Part shown: positions 20,386-31,390 of the stretch, in pieces
How positions within the stretch are numbered: the stretch's first letter is position 1
How the letters are laid out: every line of letters begins with the position of its first letter
NCBI GenBank assembly: GCA_029689965.1
Contig: CP121450.1
Coordinates: 3,286,001 to 3,350,000, forward strand
Origin: Curtobacterium flaccumfaciens
GTDB taxonomy: Bacteria; Actinomycetota; Actinomycetes; Actinomycetales; Microbacteriaceae
DNA: 64,000 nt
Direction of reading: 5' to 3'
The notes under the pieces: model-generated
What the model was told of the DNA's origin: nothing
Seen by the model: the letters and a program-made list of their open reading frames with translations, nothing else
The model's database searches: none
Translations under genes and position numbers: made by a program

Positions 20386-20389
20386 ATGG

Positions 20390-20471
20390 TGGCAAGTGAG
20401 GGATTCGAACCCCCGAAGGCTACGCCGGCTGATTTACAGTCAGATCCCTTTGGCCGCTTGGGTAACTTGCC
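20390..20471 (-). tRNA. tRNA-Tyr (anticodon GTA)
   Basis: An 82-nt class II tRNA with long variable arm. Acceptor stem is GGCAAGT/ACTTGCC, the anticodon stem-loop is CTGACTGTAAATCAG with GTA, and the T arm contains GGTTCGAATCC. Confidence 0.96.
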
Positions 20472-20696
20472 GTGTGCGCACCCGGCCCGTGTAGTCACCA
20501 ACCGAAGGCGCGCATGAAAGCATAGCCGATCCGGGACGGTGCTCGTGACCACCGGCTCTGGAGGCGACCACCCGTCGAACCGGACCCGCGCTCGGGGGCC
20601 GAACCGTCCCTCCCGTCACGGCCGTCACGCCGCTGGCGCGCCGCGCCGGTACCGGCGGGTGGGGCCCACCTCCCGTCCGCCGTTAGGCTGTCCCGC

Positions 20697-21184
20697 ATGG
20701 CAGACAGCTCCTTCGACGTGGTCAGCAAGGTCGACAAGATGGAGGCGGAGAACGCCCTCAACCAGGCGGCCAAGGAGATCGACCAGCGGTACGACTTCAA
20801 GGGCGCCGACGCGTCGATCGCGTTCAGCGGCGAGGACGTCCTGATCAAGGCGAACTCGGAAGAGCGCGCGAAGGCCGTGCTCGACGTCCTGCAGAGCAAG
20901 GCGATCAAGCGGAACATCAGCCTCAAGAGCCTCGACGCCGGCGACCCCTACCCCTCGGGCAAGGAGTACCGCATCGAGGTGACGTTCAAGAACGGCATCG
21001 AGCAGGACGTCGCGAAGAAGATCGGTGCGTTCCTCCGCGCGAACGCCCCGAAGAGCGTGAAGAACCAGATCCAGGGGACGAACTGCGCGTCTCCTCGAAG
21101 AGCCGCGACGACCTACAGAACACGATCCAGCTCCTCAAGGGTGAAGAGTTCGACGTGCCGCTGCAGTTCATCAACTTCCGCTGA
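20697..21184 (+). CDS. yajQ: YajQ family nucleotide-binding protein (UPF0234)
   Basis: Small cytosolic protein of the YajQ family, 162 residues after repair. It begins [19 protein letters not shown], with [13 protein letters not shown] and the C-terminal [16 protein letters not shown], all family signatures. Some homologues bind c-di-GMP (established for Xanthomonas); the role here is unknown. One G is missing near 21078 ([17 protein letters not shown]). ATG 20697 lies 7 nt after TAGGCT, so the mRNA is likely leaderless. Confidence 0.94.
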
Positions 21185-21197
21185 CGCACCGCGCACC

Positions 21198-22660
21198 GCT
21201 GTGGAGCACTGGCTCAACGTCGCGATCACGGTCTTCCTGGTCCTGCTGGACCTGTCGATCCGCGTCTTCTCGATCATCTACGTCCCGATCAACCGGAAGC
21301 CGCAGACGGCGACGGCCTGGCTGCTCGCGATCTTCCTGATCCCCTACATCGGGTTCATCGTCTTCCTCGTCATCGGGTCGACGAAGCTCCCCGGGCGCGA
21401 CGCGAGAAGCAGACCGAGATCAACGCGTACATCCTCGAGCAGACCGAGGGCATCGAGCGAGTCCGGCGAGACCACCCCTGGCCGCCGTGGCTGGAGGGCA
21501 TCGCCCAGCTGAACCGGCAGCTCGGCGCGATGCCCCTGGTCGGTGGCAACTCCGCCGAGCTTCTACCCCGACTACGACGAGTCGATCGCCGAGATGACCC
21601 GAGCGATCGACCAGTCCCGACGCTTCGTCCACGTCGAGTTCTACATCGCCACACTCGACGACACCACGCGACCGTTCTTCGAGGCACTCGCCCGCGCCCA
21701 GGCCCGGGGCGTCACCGTCCGGTTCCTGCTCGACCACTGGGCCAGCCGCGGCTACCCCGGGTACAAGGACACGCTCGCCTTCATGGACCGCGCCGGCATC
21801 GAGTGGCACCTGATGCTCCCGCTGCTGCCGCTGCAGGGGAAGTTCCAGCGACCCGACCTCCGCAACCACCGCAAGATCATGGTGATCGACGGCTCGGTGG
21901 CCTTCACCGGTTCGCAGAACCTCATCGACAGCTCCTACGACCTCCGGTCGCACCTGGAACGCGGCATGGTCTACAAGGACCTCTTCGCCCGGTTCGAGGG
22001 TCCGATCGTCGCCGGACTCAACGCACTGTTCGTCACCGACTGGTACAGCGAGACCGACGAGCTCCTGCTCCGCGAGAGCGACCCCGTGCAGCGCGCCGAC
22101 CGTGGCGACGCGCTGGACTGCCAGGTCGTGCCCTCCGGCCCGGGCTTCGACGGCGAGAACAACCTGCGTCTCTTCAACGCCCTGCTCTACTCGGCACAGG
22201 AGAAGGTGTCCATCACGTCGCCGTACTTCGTGCCCGACGACTCGATGCTCTACGCCATCACCACGACGGCGCAGCGCGGGGTCGAGGTCGAGCTGTTCGT
22301 CGGCGAGATGGGCGACCACGCGATGACCTGGCACGCGCAGCGCTCCTACTACGAGGGGCTGCTCCGGCGGGTGTGAAGATCTGGCTCTACCGCGCCCCCA
22401 CGATCCTGCACGCGAAGCACTTCACGATCGACGACGAGGTGTCGGTGATCGGCTCGAGCAACATGGACATGCGGTCGTTCAGCCTCAACCTCGAGGTGTC
22501 GGTGATGGTGCGTGGCAGCCGGTTCGTGCACGCACTGCGTGGCGTGCAGGACGCGTACAAGGAGCACAGCTTCGAGCTCACGCTGGAGGACTGGATCGAG
22601 CGGCCGCGGCGCTCGCAGGTGCTGGACAACGTCGCGCGGCTCACCGCGGCGCTGCAGTAA
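21198..22660 (+). CDS. cls: Cardiolipin synthase, phospholipase D family
   Basis: Membrane enzyme joining phosphatidylglycerol units into cardiolipin, 487 residues after repair. Two N-terminal spans (ITVFLVLLDLSIRVFSIIYV and WLLAIFLIPYIGFIVFLVIG) form the PLDc_N domain. Two HKD motifs follow, NHRKIMVIDGSVAFTGSQN and HAKHFTIDDEVSVIGSSN. Three frame breaks are inferred: a lost C near 21393, a gained base at 21560 (GAGCTTCTAC where SAELYPDYDES needs GAGCTCTAC), and a lost G near 22370. GTG 21198 follows the yajQ stop by 13 bp. Confidence 0.92.
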
Positions 22661-22740
22661 CGCCAGCGGCGGACCGCCTGGGCCCACGGGTCGGCCTGTT
22701 CGGGGCAGTCGCGGTGCCGACTCGGTACGACACCATCGAG

Positions 22741-22974
22741 GTCGTACGACGTCGACGCTGTCGCCCGCCCGCGCGTGCAACCGTTGCGTGCGCGCGGCGA
22801 CGACATCGTCGAGGTCGTACGACGTCGACGCTGTCGCCCGCCCGCGCGTGCAACCGTTGCGTGCGCGCGGCGACGACATCGTCGAGGTCGTACGACGTCG
22901 ACGCTGTCGCCCGCCCGCGCGTGCAACCGTTGCGTGCGCGCGGCGACGACATCGTCGAGGTCGTACGACGTCGG
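22741..22974. repeat. Tandem repeat, three 73-bp units plus partial fourth
   Basis: Exact 73-bp units start at 22741, 22814 and 22887; a fourth starts at 22960 and diverges after about 14 bp. Each unit begins with the perfect palindrome GTCGTACGAC and contains the dyad GCAAC-C-GTTGC inside a longer imperfect inverted repeat. The 391-bp gap between cls and the acyltransferase-like gene is otherwise without a gene; it ends with four GCCTGC repeats (about 23017-23040). Confidence 0.95.
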
Positions 22975-23051
22975 CGTCGTCGTTCCGGGTCCGCCCCCGC
23001 GGCGGACCGCCCGGGCCTGCGCCTGCGCCTGCGCCTGCGTGGATCGTCCCG

Positions 23052-24226
23052 TCAGTGCGGGTCGGGCACCAGACCCGTGAACCGGGCGGTCATCCGTTCC
23101 AGCGGTCCACGACCGAGGAACCCCCGCCAGAGCATCGCGAACGCCACCGATCCCACGGCGAACCACACCCAGGCGACGGTCGAGTCCGGGTAGCCGGGCA
23201 ACGCCGCGAGCACGACGAGGTGACCCGCGTACACCGTCAACGGCATCGACCCCACGGCGGCCAGGGGGAACGCGATCCGCCGGAGCGCGGGGCCGCGCCC
23301 GTCGAACACGAGCGTGCACAGGGCGATGACGGCGACGGCGATCCCCGCGGTCGCGACGACGTCGACGATCGACGACGAGTGGTCCCGCGGTGACAGGAAC
23401 AGCTGCGCGGTCGCCTGCGCGGGCGTGTTCCCCTCCCCCGCGAACGGCACGCCCGGGAAGGCCGACGCGGCGTCCACCGGGATCGGCGCGACGGCGTTCC
23501 CGATCGAGTACGCGGCGGCGACCAGCGTGCCGGACGCGAGGAACGCGACCTGCGCGCCGCGGGCCTCTCCCCACCGGCACGGCCCGGACGCCGCTGACGT
23601 GCCGTCCGGGGTCCGGCGGCGTGGGCCCAGTCCGGTCCGGGCGACGGCGAGGCCGACGAGCACGTACGCCAGGAAGGTGACCACGGGGTAGACGAGGCCG
23701 AGCTGGACCTCCCACATGCCGGCACCGGCGTAGAGCGGAACGATCGCGAGCGCGACGACGGGCGAGAGCACCGCGCACGCCCCCGAGAGCACGAGGAGCC
23801 ACCGGGCGCGCACCCGCAGCACCGGGACCACCAGCAGGAACAGCACGCCGTAGGTCGGCAGGATCACGTACACCGGCGTCTGCAACGCCATGAGCAGCAG
23901 ACCGATCGCCACCACGACGAGCGCACGGATCGCGAGGCGGCCACGGATTCGTCCGATCACCGGTCGCCCCGGCGGCGTGGTCCGACCGCTCGTCAGGCCG
24001 ATCGACACACCGGCGAGCACGGCGAAGAGCGACGACGAACGGCCGTGGGCGACCGCTGCCCAGGTGCCCGGGTCCGACCAGTCGACCTGGTCCGCGATCC
24101 GCCGACGTGCGTCGCCATCATGCCGAGCAGCGCCACGGCGCGAGCCACGTCGACGCCCTGCAGTCGGACGCCGGGAAGGGGCACGCCCCGCACCGCGGCG
24201 GGCGGTGCGGGGCGTGCGTCCATCAT
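23052..24226 (-). CDS. Heparan-alpha-glucosaminide N-acetyltransferase-like membrane protein (DUF1624/DUF418 type)
   Basis: Integral membrane protein of 391 residues after repair with about ten hydrophobic segments. The N-terminal LQGVDVARAVALLGMMATHV is typical of DUF1624 acyltransferase-like proteins, as is RSSSLFAVLAGVSIGLTSG. The C-terminal half has MPLTVYAGHLVVL as in DUF418. One G is missing near 24105. ATG 24226 (MMDARPAP) or 24223 is the start. A role in acylating an extracellular sugar or lipid is inferred only from the family. Confidence 0.8.
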
Positions 24227-24245
24227 GGTGTGCGCGTCGCGGCCG

Positions 24246-25618
24246 TCAGTTCGTCCGTGCGCCGGCGCGGCCGACGGAGACGTCGACCATCTCCTCGCGC
24301 GGGACGACCTTGATGCGCTCGCGTCCCTCGGTCTCGCCGAGCGCGAGCTCGTGGGCGTCGAGGTTGTGCCAGCCGTCGAGGTCGGTGTACTCGACACCGC
24401 GCGCGGCGAGCAGGGCGGGGATCGCGCCCTCGGAGGGGTCGGCCGGGGTCCACCAGCTCGCCTGGTCGTTGACGAGGTGCTGCACGGTCTCCATCGCGTC
24501 GGACTTCGTGTGACCGATCAGACCGACCGGCCCGCGCTTGATCCAGCCCGTGGCGTAGACGCCGGGGATCTGCTGGTTGTCGTCGTCGAGGACCTGGCCC
24601 TCGTGGTTCGGGATGACCCCGTGCCGCTCGTCGAACGGGACCCGGGCAGGGGCGATCCGAAGTAGCCGACGGCGCGGTAGACGGCCTGGATCGGGATCTC
24701 GCGGATCTCACCCGTGCCGTCCACGCCACCCTGACCGTTGGGCCGCGTCCGCTCGTACCGGATCGCGGCGACCCGGCCCCGGTCGTCGCCGACGAACTCG
24801 AGCGGCTTCGCGTAGAAGTGCAGGTGCAGTCGGCGGCTGGCCTGGCCGGTCTCCCGCGTGCGCCACTGCTCGAGGACACGGTTCATCACCATGACCTGCT
24901 TGTTCGTGGCGATCGCGGTCTTCGACGCCTCGTCGTGGTCGAAGTCCTCGTCGTAGACGATCATGTCCACGTCGCGGAGCTCACCGAGCTCGCGGAGCTC
25001 GAGCGGGGTGAACTTCACCTGCGCCGGGCCGCGCCGACCGAACACGTGGACGTCCGTCACGGGGGACGCCTTGAGCCCCTCGTACACGTTCGCCGGGATC
25101 TCCGTCGGCAGGAGGTCCTCCGCGTGCTTCGCGAGGATGCGGGACACGTCGAGGGCGACGTTGCCGTTGCCGATCACCGCGACGCTCTCGGCGTCGAGGG
25201 GCCAGGTGCGCGGGACGTCGGGGTGGCCGTCGAACCAGCTGACGAAGTCGGCCGCGCCGTACGAGCCCTCGAGCTCGACACCCGGCACGTCCAGGTCGGC
25301 ATCCTTGATCGCCCCCGTCGAGAACACTACCGCGTGGTAGTGCTGCTTCAGGTCGTCGAGGGTGATGTCCTCGCCGAAGCGGACGTTCCCGAACAGCCGG
25401 ACGACACCGCGGTCGAGCACGTCGCGGAGCGCGTTGACGATGCCCTTGATGCGCGGATGGTCCGGAGCCACGCCGTAGCGGACCAGACCGTAGGGCGCCG
25501 GGAGCTGCTCGAACAGGTCGATCGACACATCATGGCCGTGGGCTTCGCGCAGCAGGATGTCCGCGGCGTAGATGCCGGCGGGGCCGGCGCCGACGATGGC
25601 GACTCGGAGGGTGGGCAC
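24246..25618 (-). CDS. fprA: Ferredoxin/flavodoxin-NADP reductase, FprA type
   Basis: FAD flavoprotein of adrenodoxin-reductase type, 457 residues after repair. FAD motif RVAIVGAGPAGIYAADILL is at the N-terminus, the NADP motif VIGNGNVALDVSRILA near residue 160, and ATGWIKRGPVGLIG near the C-terminus. It moves electrons between NADPH and ferredoxin. One C is missing near 24645 (GSPLPRVPFDERHG). It lies next to menaquinone genes but is not known to act in that pathway. Confidence 0.95.
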
Positions 25619-25708
25619 TGATCGTCTCCAGTTTCGTTCGGGCGGGGTGCTCCCGATGGGTTCCAGCGGCTGCGTTCGACAGGGCCGAGCGGATGCGTTC
25701 GACGGGGT

Positions 25709-26788
25709 CTAGCGGCTGCGTTCGACGACGGACTCGGCGAACCGGATGAGGGCCCGTTTCACCGTCCCGTCCGGCAGGGGCTCGAGCGCGTCGACGGCCT
25801 CCGTCGCCCAGCGGACCGCGACGGCCCGGGTGGCGGCGGTGGCCTCGTGCTCGCGGAGCGCGGCGACGGCGGACTGGTACGGCGCGGAGTCGACCACGTC
25901 GTCCGGGGCGGCGTTGACGTCGCGCTCGATACGGCCGACCAGGTCGACGGCGTCCGCTGCACCGGTCGCCGCGAGCCGCCGGAGCTGCAGCAGCGGCAGG
26001 GTGTCGACGCCCGCACGGAGGTCGTTGCCGGCGATCTTGCCGGTCTTGTCCTTCGCCGGCGCGAGGTCGATGACGTCGTCGACGAGCTGGAAGGCGACAC
26101 CGACCTTCTCGCCGAACGTGCCGACCGCGTCGAGGTAGGCGCGGTCGGCACCGGAGAACATCACGCCGGCGCGTGCGGCGGTCGCGATGAGCGAACCGGT
26201 CTTGTCGCTGAGCACCTGGATGTAGTGCTCCACCGGGTCGTCCTCGGGCTGCGGGCCCGTCGTCTCGTGGAGCTGGCCCATGCACAGGCGCTGGAAGGTC
26301 TCGGCCTGCATCCGGATGCCCTCGGTGCCCAGGTCCGCCGTGATGAGGCTGGCGCGGGCGAACAGCAGGTCGCCCGTCAGGATCGCGACGTTGTTGCCGT
26401 ACGTCACGTGCGCCGCCGGCACGCCACGGCGCACGGGTGCCTCGTCCATGACGTCGTCGTGGTACAGCGACGCCAGGTGGGTCGTCTCGATGCTGACCGC
26501 GGCCTTGACCACGGCGTCCGTCACGCCGTCGCCGAGCTGCGCGATGAGGAGCGTCAGGGTCGGGCGGATCCGCTTGCCGCCGGCGGACAACAGGTACCGG
26601 CTCGTGGTGTCGGCGAGGGTGTCGGTCGAGCGCATCGCGTCCTCGAGCCCCTGCTCGACCAGCTCGAGCCCGTCGTCGACGGCCGCGATGAACCGCCGTT
26701 CCGCAGGCGTGGCGAACAGTCGCTCGCCGATGCCCAGCGACGCGCGGAGACTCGGTGCGCGACGTGCGACCGGGACGCTCGGATTCAA
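25709..26788 (-). CDS. Polyprenyl diphosphate synthase (menaquinone side chain)
   Basis: Intact 359-residue trans-prenyltransferase. The two Asp-rich motifs are DDVMDEAPVRRG (first, with R-R-G) and QLVDDVIDLAPAKDKTGK (second); GGKRIRP binds the allylic substrate. It elongates with isopentenyl diphosphate to a long-chain product. Position beside menG and the men genes supports a heptaprenyl to nonaprenyl chain for menaquinone. Exact chain length cannot be read safely. Confidence 0.92.
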   Translation of the reverse strand: MNPSVPVARRAPSLRASLGIGERLFATPAERRFIAAVDDGLELVEQGLEDAMRSTDTLADTTSRYLLSAGGKRIRPTLTLLIAQLGDGVTDAVVKAAVSIETTHLASLYHDDVMDEAPVRRGVPAAHVTYGNNVAILTGDLLFARASLITADLGTEGIRMQAETFQRLCMGQLHETTGPQPEDDPVEHYIQVLSDKTGSLIATAARAGVMFSGADRAYLDAVGTFGEKVGVAFQLVDDVIDLAPAKDKTGKIAGNDLRAGVDTLPLLQLRRLAATGAADAVDLVGRIERDVNAAPDDVVDSAPYQSAVAALREHEATAATRAVAVRWATEAVDALEPLPDGTVKRALIRFAESVVERSR

Positions 26789-26820
26789 GTGCTGCTCCGT
26801 GTTCGGGGTGGACGGACCGG

Positions 26821-27612
26821 TCAGGCGTCGGTCGGGTCGACGCTCGGCTGCTCACCGGTGTGCTGGTGCTCGCGCCGCGCCTTCGCACGGCGGGCGACGG
26901 ATTCACGGACCTCGCCTGCGACGGGCTTGCGACCGCGGTGCAGTGCGACGATACCGGCCGTGAGGTTCCGGTAGGCGACCACGGAGAAGCCGACGCCGCG
27001 GAGCCACTGGCTGAGGACCTGCTGGTCCGGCCAGGCCTCGATCGACTCGGCCAGGTAGCGGTAGGCGGCCGGATTGCTGCTCGACAGCCGCGCGACGCCC
27101 GGGAGCACCCGCTTGAGGTACGTGCCGTACCCGAAGCGGAGCAGGGCGAGCGGCGGCGTCGAGAACTCGCAGATCACGACGCGGCCGCCGGGCTTCAGGA
27201 CGCGGAGCATCTCGCCGAGGGCCAGCATCGGGTCGTTCACGTTCCGCAGGCCGAACGAGATCGAGACGGCGTCGAAGGTGTCGTCGTCGAAGGGCAGCGC
27301 CTCGGCGTCGCCTTCGACGAAGGTGATCTCCGGGTGGCGCTCGCGCCCCACGGCGATCATCCCGGCGGAGAGGTCGAGCGCGGTGACGTCCGCACCCTTC
27401 TTCGCGAAGGCCGCTGCACTCGTGCCGGTGCCGGCGGCGATGTCGAGCACCTGCTCGCCCGGCTGGGGGTCGACCGCGCGGACCGTCGCGACACGCCACA
27501 GCGGGGCGTTGCCCGCGGAGAGGATGTCGTTCGTGAGGTCGTACTTCGCGGCGACGTCGTCGAACATGGCCGCCACCTCGTCCGGCCGCTTGTTCAGGTC
27601 CGCTCTGCTCAC
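26821..27612 (-). CDS. menG: Demethylmenaquinone methyltransferase
   Basis: SAM-dependent methyltransferase for the last step of menaquinone synthesis. Family markers are [20 protein letters not shown], the SAM motif [34 protein letters not shown] and [16 protein letters not shown] 27612 is preferred because TAGGAT lies 7 nt upstream (leaderless); ATG 27621 would add three residues. The gene is 33 bp upstream of the polyprenyl synthase on the same strand. The frame is intact. Confidence 0.95.
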   Translation of the reverse strand: MSRADLNKRPDEVAAMFDDVAAKYDLTNDILSAGNAPLWRVATVRAVDPQPGEQVLDIAAGTGTSAAAFAKKGADVTALDLSAGMIAVGRERHPEITFVEGDAEALPFDDDTFDAVSISFGLRNVNDPMLALGEMLRVLKPGGRVVICEFSTPPLALLRFGYGTYLKRVLPGVARLSSSNPAAYRYLAESIEAWPDQQVLSQWLRGVGFSVVAYRNLTAGIVALHRGRKPVAGEVRESVARRAKARREHQHTGEQPSVDPTDA

Positions 27613-27710
27613 CCACAACATCCTAGAGGTCCCCGCCGAGGGTTCCCCGGGGCGCGCTGCACTCGCGGCGCCCGCCGCTGCCCGGGACGCGCTGCGCGTA
27701 CGATCGGTCC

Positions 27711-28966
27711 GTGACCCGAACCACCACGGCGGCCCCGCCGCTGACGGTCTCGACCCGGATCCTCGACGACCCGGCGCCGTCCTCCGCCACACCCTCCGGG
27801 ACAGCCCGCTCGCGTTCGTCCGGAACGGCGACGGGATCGTCGGCATCGGCGAGGCACTGCGCTTCACGTTCAGCGGCCCGGAGCGGATGCGGGAGGCCTC
27901 GGCCGTGTGGCGGGCGCTCGTGCAGGACGCCGTGGTCGACGACCCGTGCAACTGCGCGGGACCGGGCTCGTCGCGTTCGGGTCGTTCACGTTCGCCGACG
28001 ACTCCGCCGAGACGAGCGTCCTCGTCGTGCCGCGCGTGGTGATCGGCCGCCGCCGGGGCAAGGCCTGGCTCACCGCCGTCGACACCACGCGTGACCCCGA
28101 ACCCCTGACGTTCTCCCGGACCTCGGTGCCGGTGCCGCACGTCGGCCCGCACGTCTCCGTCGCCCTGCGGCCGGGCCGGATCGACGAGGACGCCTACGCC
28201 GCGACGGTCGCCGAGGCCGTCCGGCGGATCGCCTCGGGCGACGCCGGGAAGGTCGTGCTCGCACGCGACCTGGTCGGCGCCCTGCCCGACGGCGCCGACC
28301 GGCGTGCGGTCCTGCTCGACCTCGCCGAGGCGTACCCGCAGTGCGTCACGTTCGCCGTCGACGGGCTCGTCGGCGCCACCCCGGAGACGCTCGCCCGCAC
28401 GGACGGCACCCGGCTCTCCGCCGGGTCCTCGCCGGCAGCGCTGCACGCGGCACCGACCCGGTGTCCGACCGCGCCGCCGCCGAGGCCCTCGCCGCGAGCC
28501 GGAAGGACGTCGAGGAGCACGGGTTCGCGATCCAGAGCCTGCTCGCCGCGCTGCGCCCGATCGCGTCGGACCTGCGCGCCGACCCTGAGCCGTTCCGGCT
28601 GCAGCTGCCGAATCTCTGGCACCTCGCCACGGACGTGCAGGCGACGCTGCCGGTGGGCACGACCTCGCTCGACGTGGCCGACGCACTGCACCCGACCGCG
28701 GCCGTCGCGGGAACGCCAACCGACGTCGCCGTGCGGCTCGTCGCCGAGCTCGAGGGCGTCGACCGCGGACGCTACGCCGGGCCCGTCGGGTGGCTCGGGC
28801 GAACGGGGACGGCGAGTGGATGCTCGCGCTCCGCAGCGCGCGGATCACCGACGACGGTGCCGTCCGCGCGTGGGCCGGCGCGGGCATCGTGGCGGGGTCG
28901 GACCCGGCACGCGAGGTCGCCGAGACCGCGCTGAAGTTCCGACCGATCACGGACGCGCTGGCCTGA
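27711..28966 (+). CDS. menF: Isochorismate synthase
   Basis: Chorismate-binding enzyme that makes isochorismate, the first step to menaquinone. Read through four inferred single-base losses (near 27775, 27950, 28430 and 28800) it has 419 residues. Segments seen are [59 protein letters not shown] and [21 protein letters not shown] lies 6 nt before GTG 27711, suggesting a leaderless mRNA. It is divergent from menG with 98 bp between them. Confidence 0.92.
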
Positions 28967-29166
28967 GCACGCGCCCCGCCCGATCGCGTACCCGGCCGTG
29001 TACCGGCCTGGAGGCATGGTGCGGCCCCGCCACGCGCCTCCCGGCAGCCACCAGTCGGCGTCTCGAGCCGGCGGTACGCCGCGCGCACGGTGACACACCG
29101 CACGCCCGGCGAGACGCCGCCGGATCCGGCGGCGTCTCGCGCCACGCACGGCGTCTCGCGCATGCG

Positions 29167-29209
29167 GCGGCGTCTCGTCTCGACGAGACGAGACGAGACG
29201 AGACGCCGC
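29167..29209. terminator. Perfect inverted repeat between menF and menD
   Basis: A 16-bp stem (GCGGCGTCTCGTCTCG and complement) with an 11-nt loop made of GACGA repeats sits between the convergent menF and menD stops. Similar GGCGTCTC..GAGACGCC hairpins lie at 36598-36623 and 36815-36843. The remaining bases of 28967-29166 include a partial GGAGGC..GCCTCC element near 29010-29045 and no gene. Confidence 0.65.
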
Positions 29210-29220
29210 GCGCGGCGCGT

Positions 29221-31129
29221 TCAGTCGGCCAGCGGGACCTCGATCACGACACGCTCCGCCGGGTCGGTCAGCACGCGCTCCAGGTCGCCCCACGTCGCGG
29301 CGCGCCGGTACTCCCACCCGAGCCCCGTCACCACGCGCTCGACGTCGACGAACTGCGGCGTCGTCATCATCCGGCGCATGTCGGCCGCAGGTGTGGTCGC
29401 CGCGACCTCGAGGCCGCGGAAGATCGCTCCCCCGCCGTCGTTGCCCACGACCACCTGGACACGGTGGCGGGCTCCTCGGTGCCGGTGACGAACGCCCGAG
29501 GTCGTGGAGCAGCGTCAGGTCGCCGAGCAGCACCCGCGTGGTGCCGACGGACGCCGACGACCGCTCGAGCGCCGCCGCGATGCCGAGCGCGGTCGACACC
29601 GTGCCGTCGATCCCGGCGAGGCCCCGGTTGGCGTGCACCCGGACCGCCTTGCCGGCGACGTGCCCGTCCGCGACACGGATGAGCTGCGACGCGCCGAGCA
29701 CCAGGCGATCGTGCGGCCAGGTCGCGCCCCACACCGCGTCGACGAGCATCGTCCGGTCGACGGGACGGCGGCGGAGCGCCACCTCGTCGCGGAGGAACCG
29801 GTTCCGTTCGGCGCGGTCGCTCGACCGCTTCGCGTCGAGGTCGGGTCCGGCGTCGCCGTCACCGAGCAGCGCGCGGCTGCTCGCCACCCAGCGTCCCACC
29901 CACGCACGGTGCTGCGGCCGGGTGCGGCCCGTCACGCGGACGCCGGACACGAAGGTGGTCGCGGCCAGCGGACGGGAGGCACGGGCCGGGTCGAACGGGT
30001 CGGCGCCCGGTCCGCGGACCACGATCGTCTCGACGTCCGGCCGCTGCAGGAGCGCCGGCACCTCTCGACTGAGCGTCGGGTGGCCGAGCACGACGGCCCG
30101 GCGGACGGCACCGCCGAACGCCGGGTCGCTCAGCAGTTCGCGGTACGTGACGACGAGGTTCCGCCCGAAACGCGCCCCGCTCGACACCTCGGCCACGAGC
30201 GGCGCACCGAGCTCCCAGGCGATCCGCTCGGCGTCCGCCCCGGCGTCGTGTCCCGCGATGACGACCGTCACCGGCTCGTCGTCCGGTGCGAGGTCGATGA
30301 CCGGCAGGCCGGAGTGCACCCGGCGGGTGGCGAAGGCGAGGTCGCCGTCGTCGTCGGACACCGGTCGGACGTCGTCGCCGAGCCCGGCCGACAGTGGTTC
30401 GCGGAACGCCACGTTGAGCTGCACGGGCCCCGGCTGCCCCTCGTGACCGGCCGCTGCGGCGACCGCCTGCCGCACGAGTGTCCGGACCGTGTCGACCGTG
30501 CTCGCCTCGACCCCGTGCGCCGTGGGGGCCTCGACGTCCCGGACGAACGTGACGGCAGCACCGAAGATCCCCGGCTGGACCGTGGTCTGGTCGCTGCCGA
30601 TGCCCCGCAGCTCGTCGGGCCGGTCCGCGCTGACGACGATCATCGGCACGCCGGAGTGGTGGGCCTCGAGCACGGCCGGGTGCAGGTTGGCGACCGCGGT
30701 GCCGGACGTGGTGACGACGGCGGCGGGCCGGCCCGACTCGACCGCGAGTCCGAGCGCGAAGAACCCGGCTGTCCGCTCGTCGAGCCGGACGTGCACGGTG
30801 ATGCCGCCGACGCGCTCGAGGGCGACGGCGGCGAGGGCGAGGGCCTGCGACCGGGAGCCCGGGCTGACCACCACGTCGGTGACGCCCGCGCGGGCGAGCT
30901 CGCTGAGGAGCACGAGGGCGAAGTCCGTCGCCGGGCTGCCGGACCCGGCGGGACCGTCAGCGATCGGTTCTGCCGTCGTCGTCGCGGCGGTGTCGGTCTC
31001 GGAACTGCTGTTCGAGGTCTCGGAGGGTCGCGTCGTCCTGGTCCTTGTCCGTGCGGTGCTGCTCGGGGCCGTGCGGGTCCCCGAGGAAGTCCGGGTCGTC
31101 TTCGGGTCCACGGTACCGGGAGCCACCAC
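29221..31129 (-). CDS. menD: 2-succinyl-5-enolpyruvyl-6-hydroxy-3-cyclohexene-1-carboxylate synthase
   Basis: Thiamine-diphosphate enzyme joining isochorismate and oxoglutarate. Key parts are VVSPGSRSQALALAAV, the substrate Arg loop VRLDERTAGFFALGLA, SADRPDELRGIGSDQT, NRGLAGIDGTVSTALGIA and the ThDP motif GDLTLLHDLG..NDGGGAIF. Two bases appear lost, near 29497 and 29463. The conserved part begins about residue 60 (SPATDFALVLLSELARAG), and no ATG, GTG or TTG occurs between it and 31129, so the start is unresolved. The N-terminal region overlaps the PLDc_N gene. Confidence 0.92.
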
Positions 31130-31325
31130 CCGGCTCGGTCGCCGGGGCCCGTCCGAGCACGAACCACAGGACGCCGCCGAGGACGGGCAGGACGATCACG
31201 AGGAGCACCCAGACGCCCCGGCGGAGCGAACGGACCCGCTGGCGCGGCATCGTCGCGCAGTCGATCGCCGCGTACACCGTGAACGCCACGGCGGCCACGA
31301 CGACGATCAACCACAGTCGGACCAT
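30957..31325 (-). CDS. PLDc_N domain small membrane protein
   Basis: 122-residue protein with two hydrophobic segments (RLWLIVVVAAVAFTVYAAID and GVWVLLVIVLPVLGGVLWFVL) and a PGGGSRYRGPEDDPDFL motif typical of phospholipase D nuclease N-terminal-domain proteins, followed by an acidic, Arg-rich tail. It is not a catalytic phospholipase. TAGACT lies 7 nt before ATG 31325. Its 3' part overlaps the 5' end of menD in another frame. Confidence 0.85.
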   Translation of the reverse strand: MVRLWLIVVVAAVAFTVYAAIDCATMPRQRVRSLRRGVWVLLVIVLPVLGGVLWFVLGRAPATEPGGGSRYRGPEDDPDFLGDPHGPEQHRTDKDQDDATLRDLEQQFRDRHRRDDDGRTDR

Positions 31326-31390
31326 GGCCGGGAGTCTAGGTCGCGAGGCTGTGGGGTCGCTGCCGGTCTGCGTTTCCGTAGACTTGCCGG

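Noticed and set aside
22741..22974. CRISPR array or transposon ends
   Set aside because: Contiguous identical 73-bp units, no spacers, no transposase and no target duplication seen.
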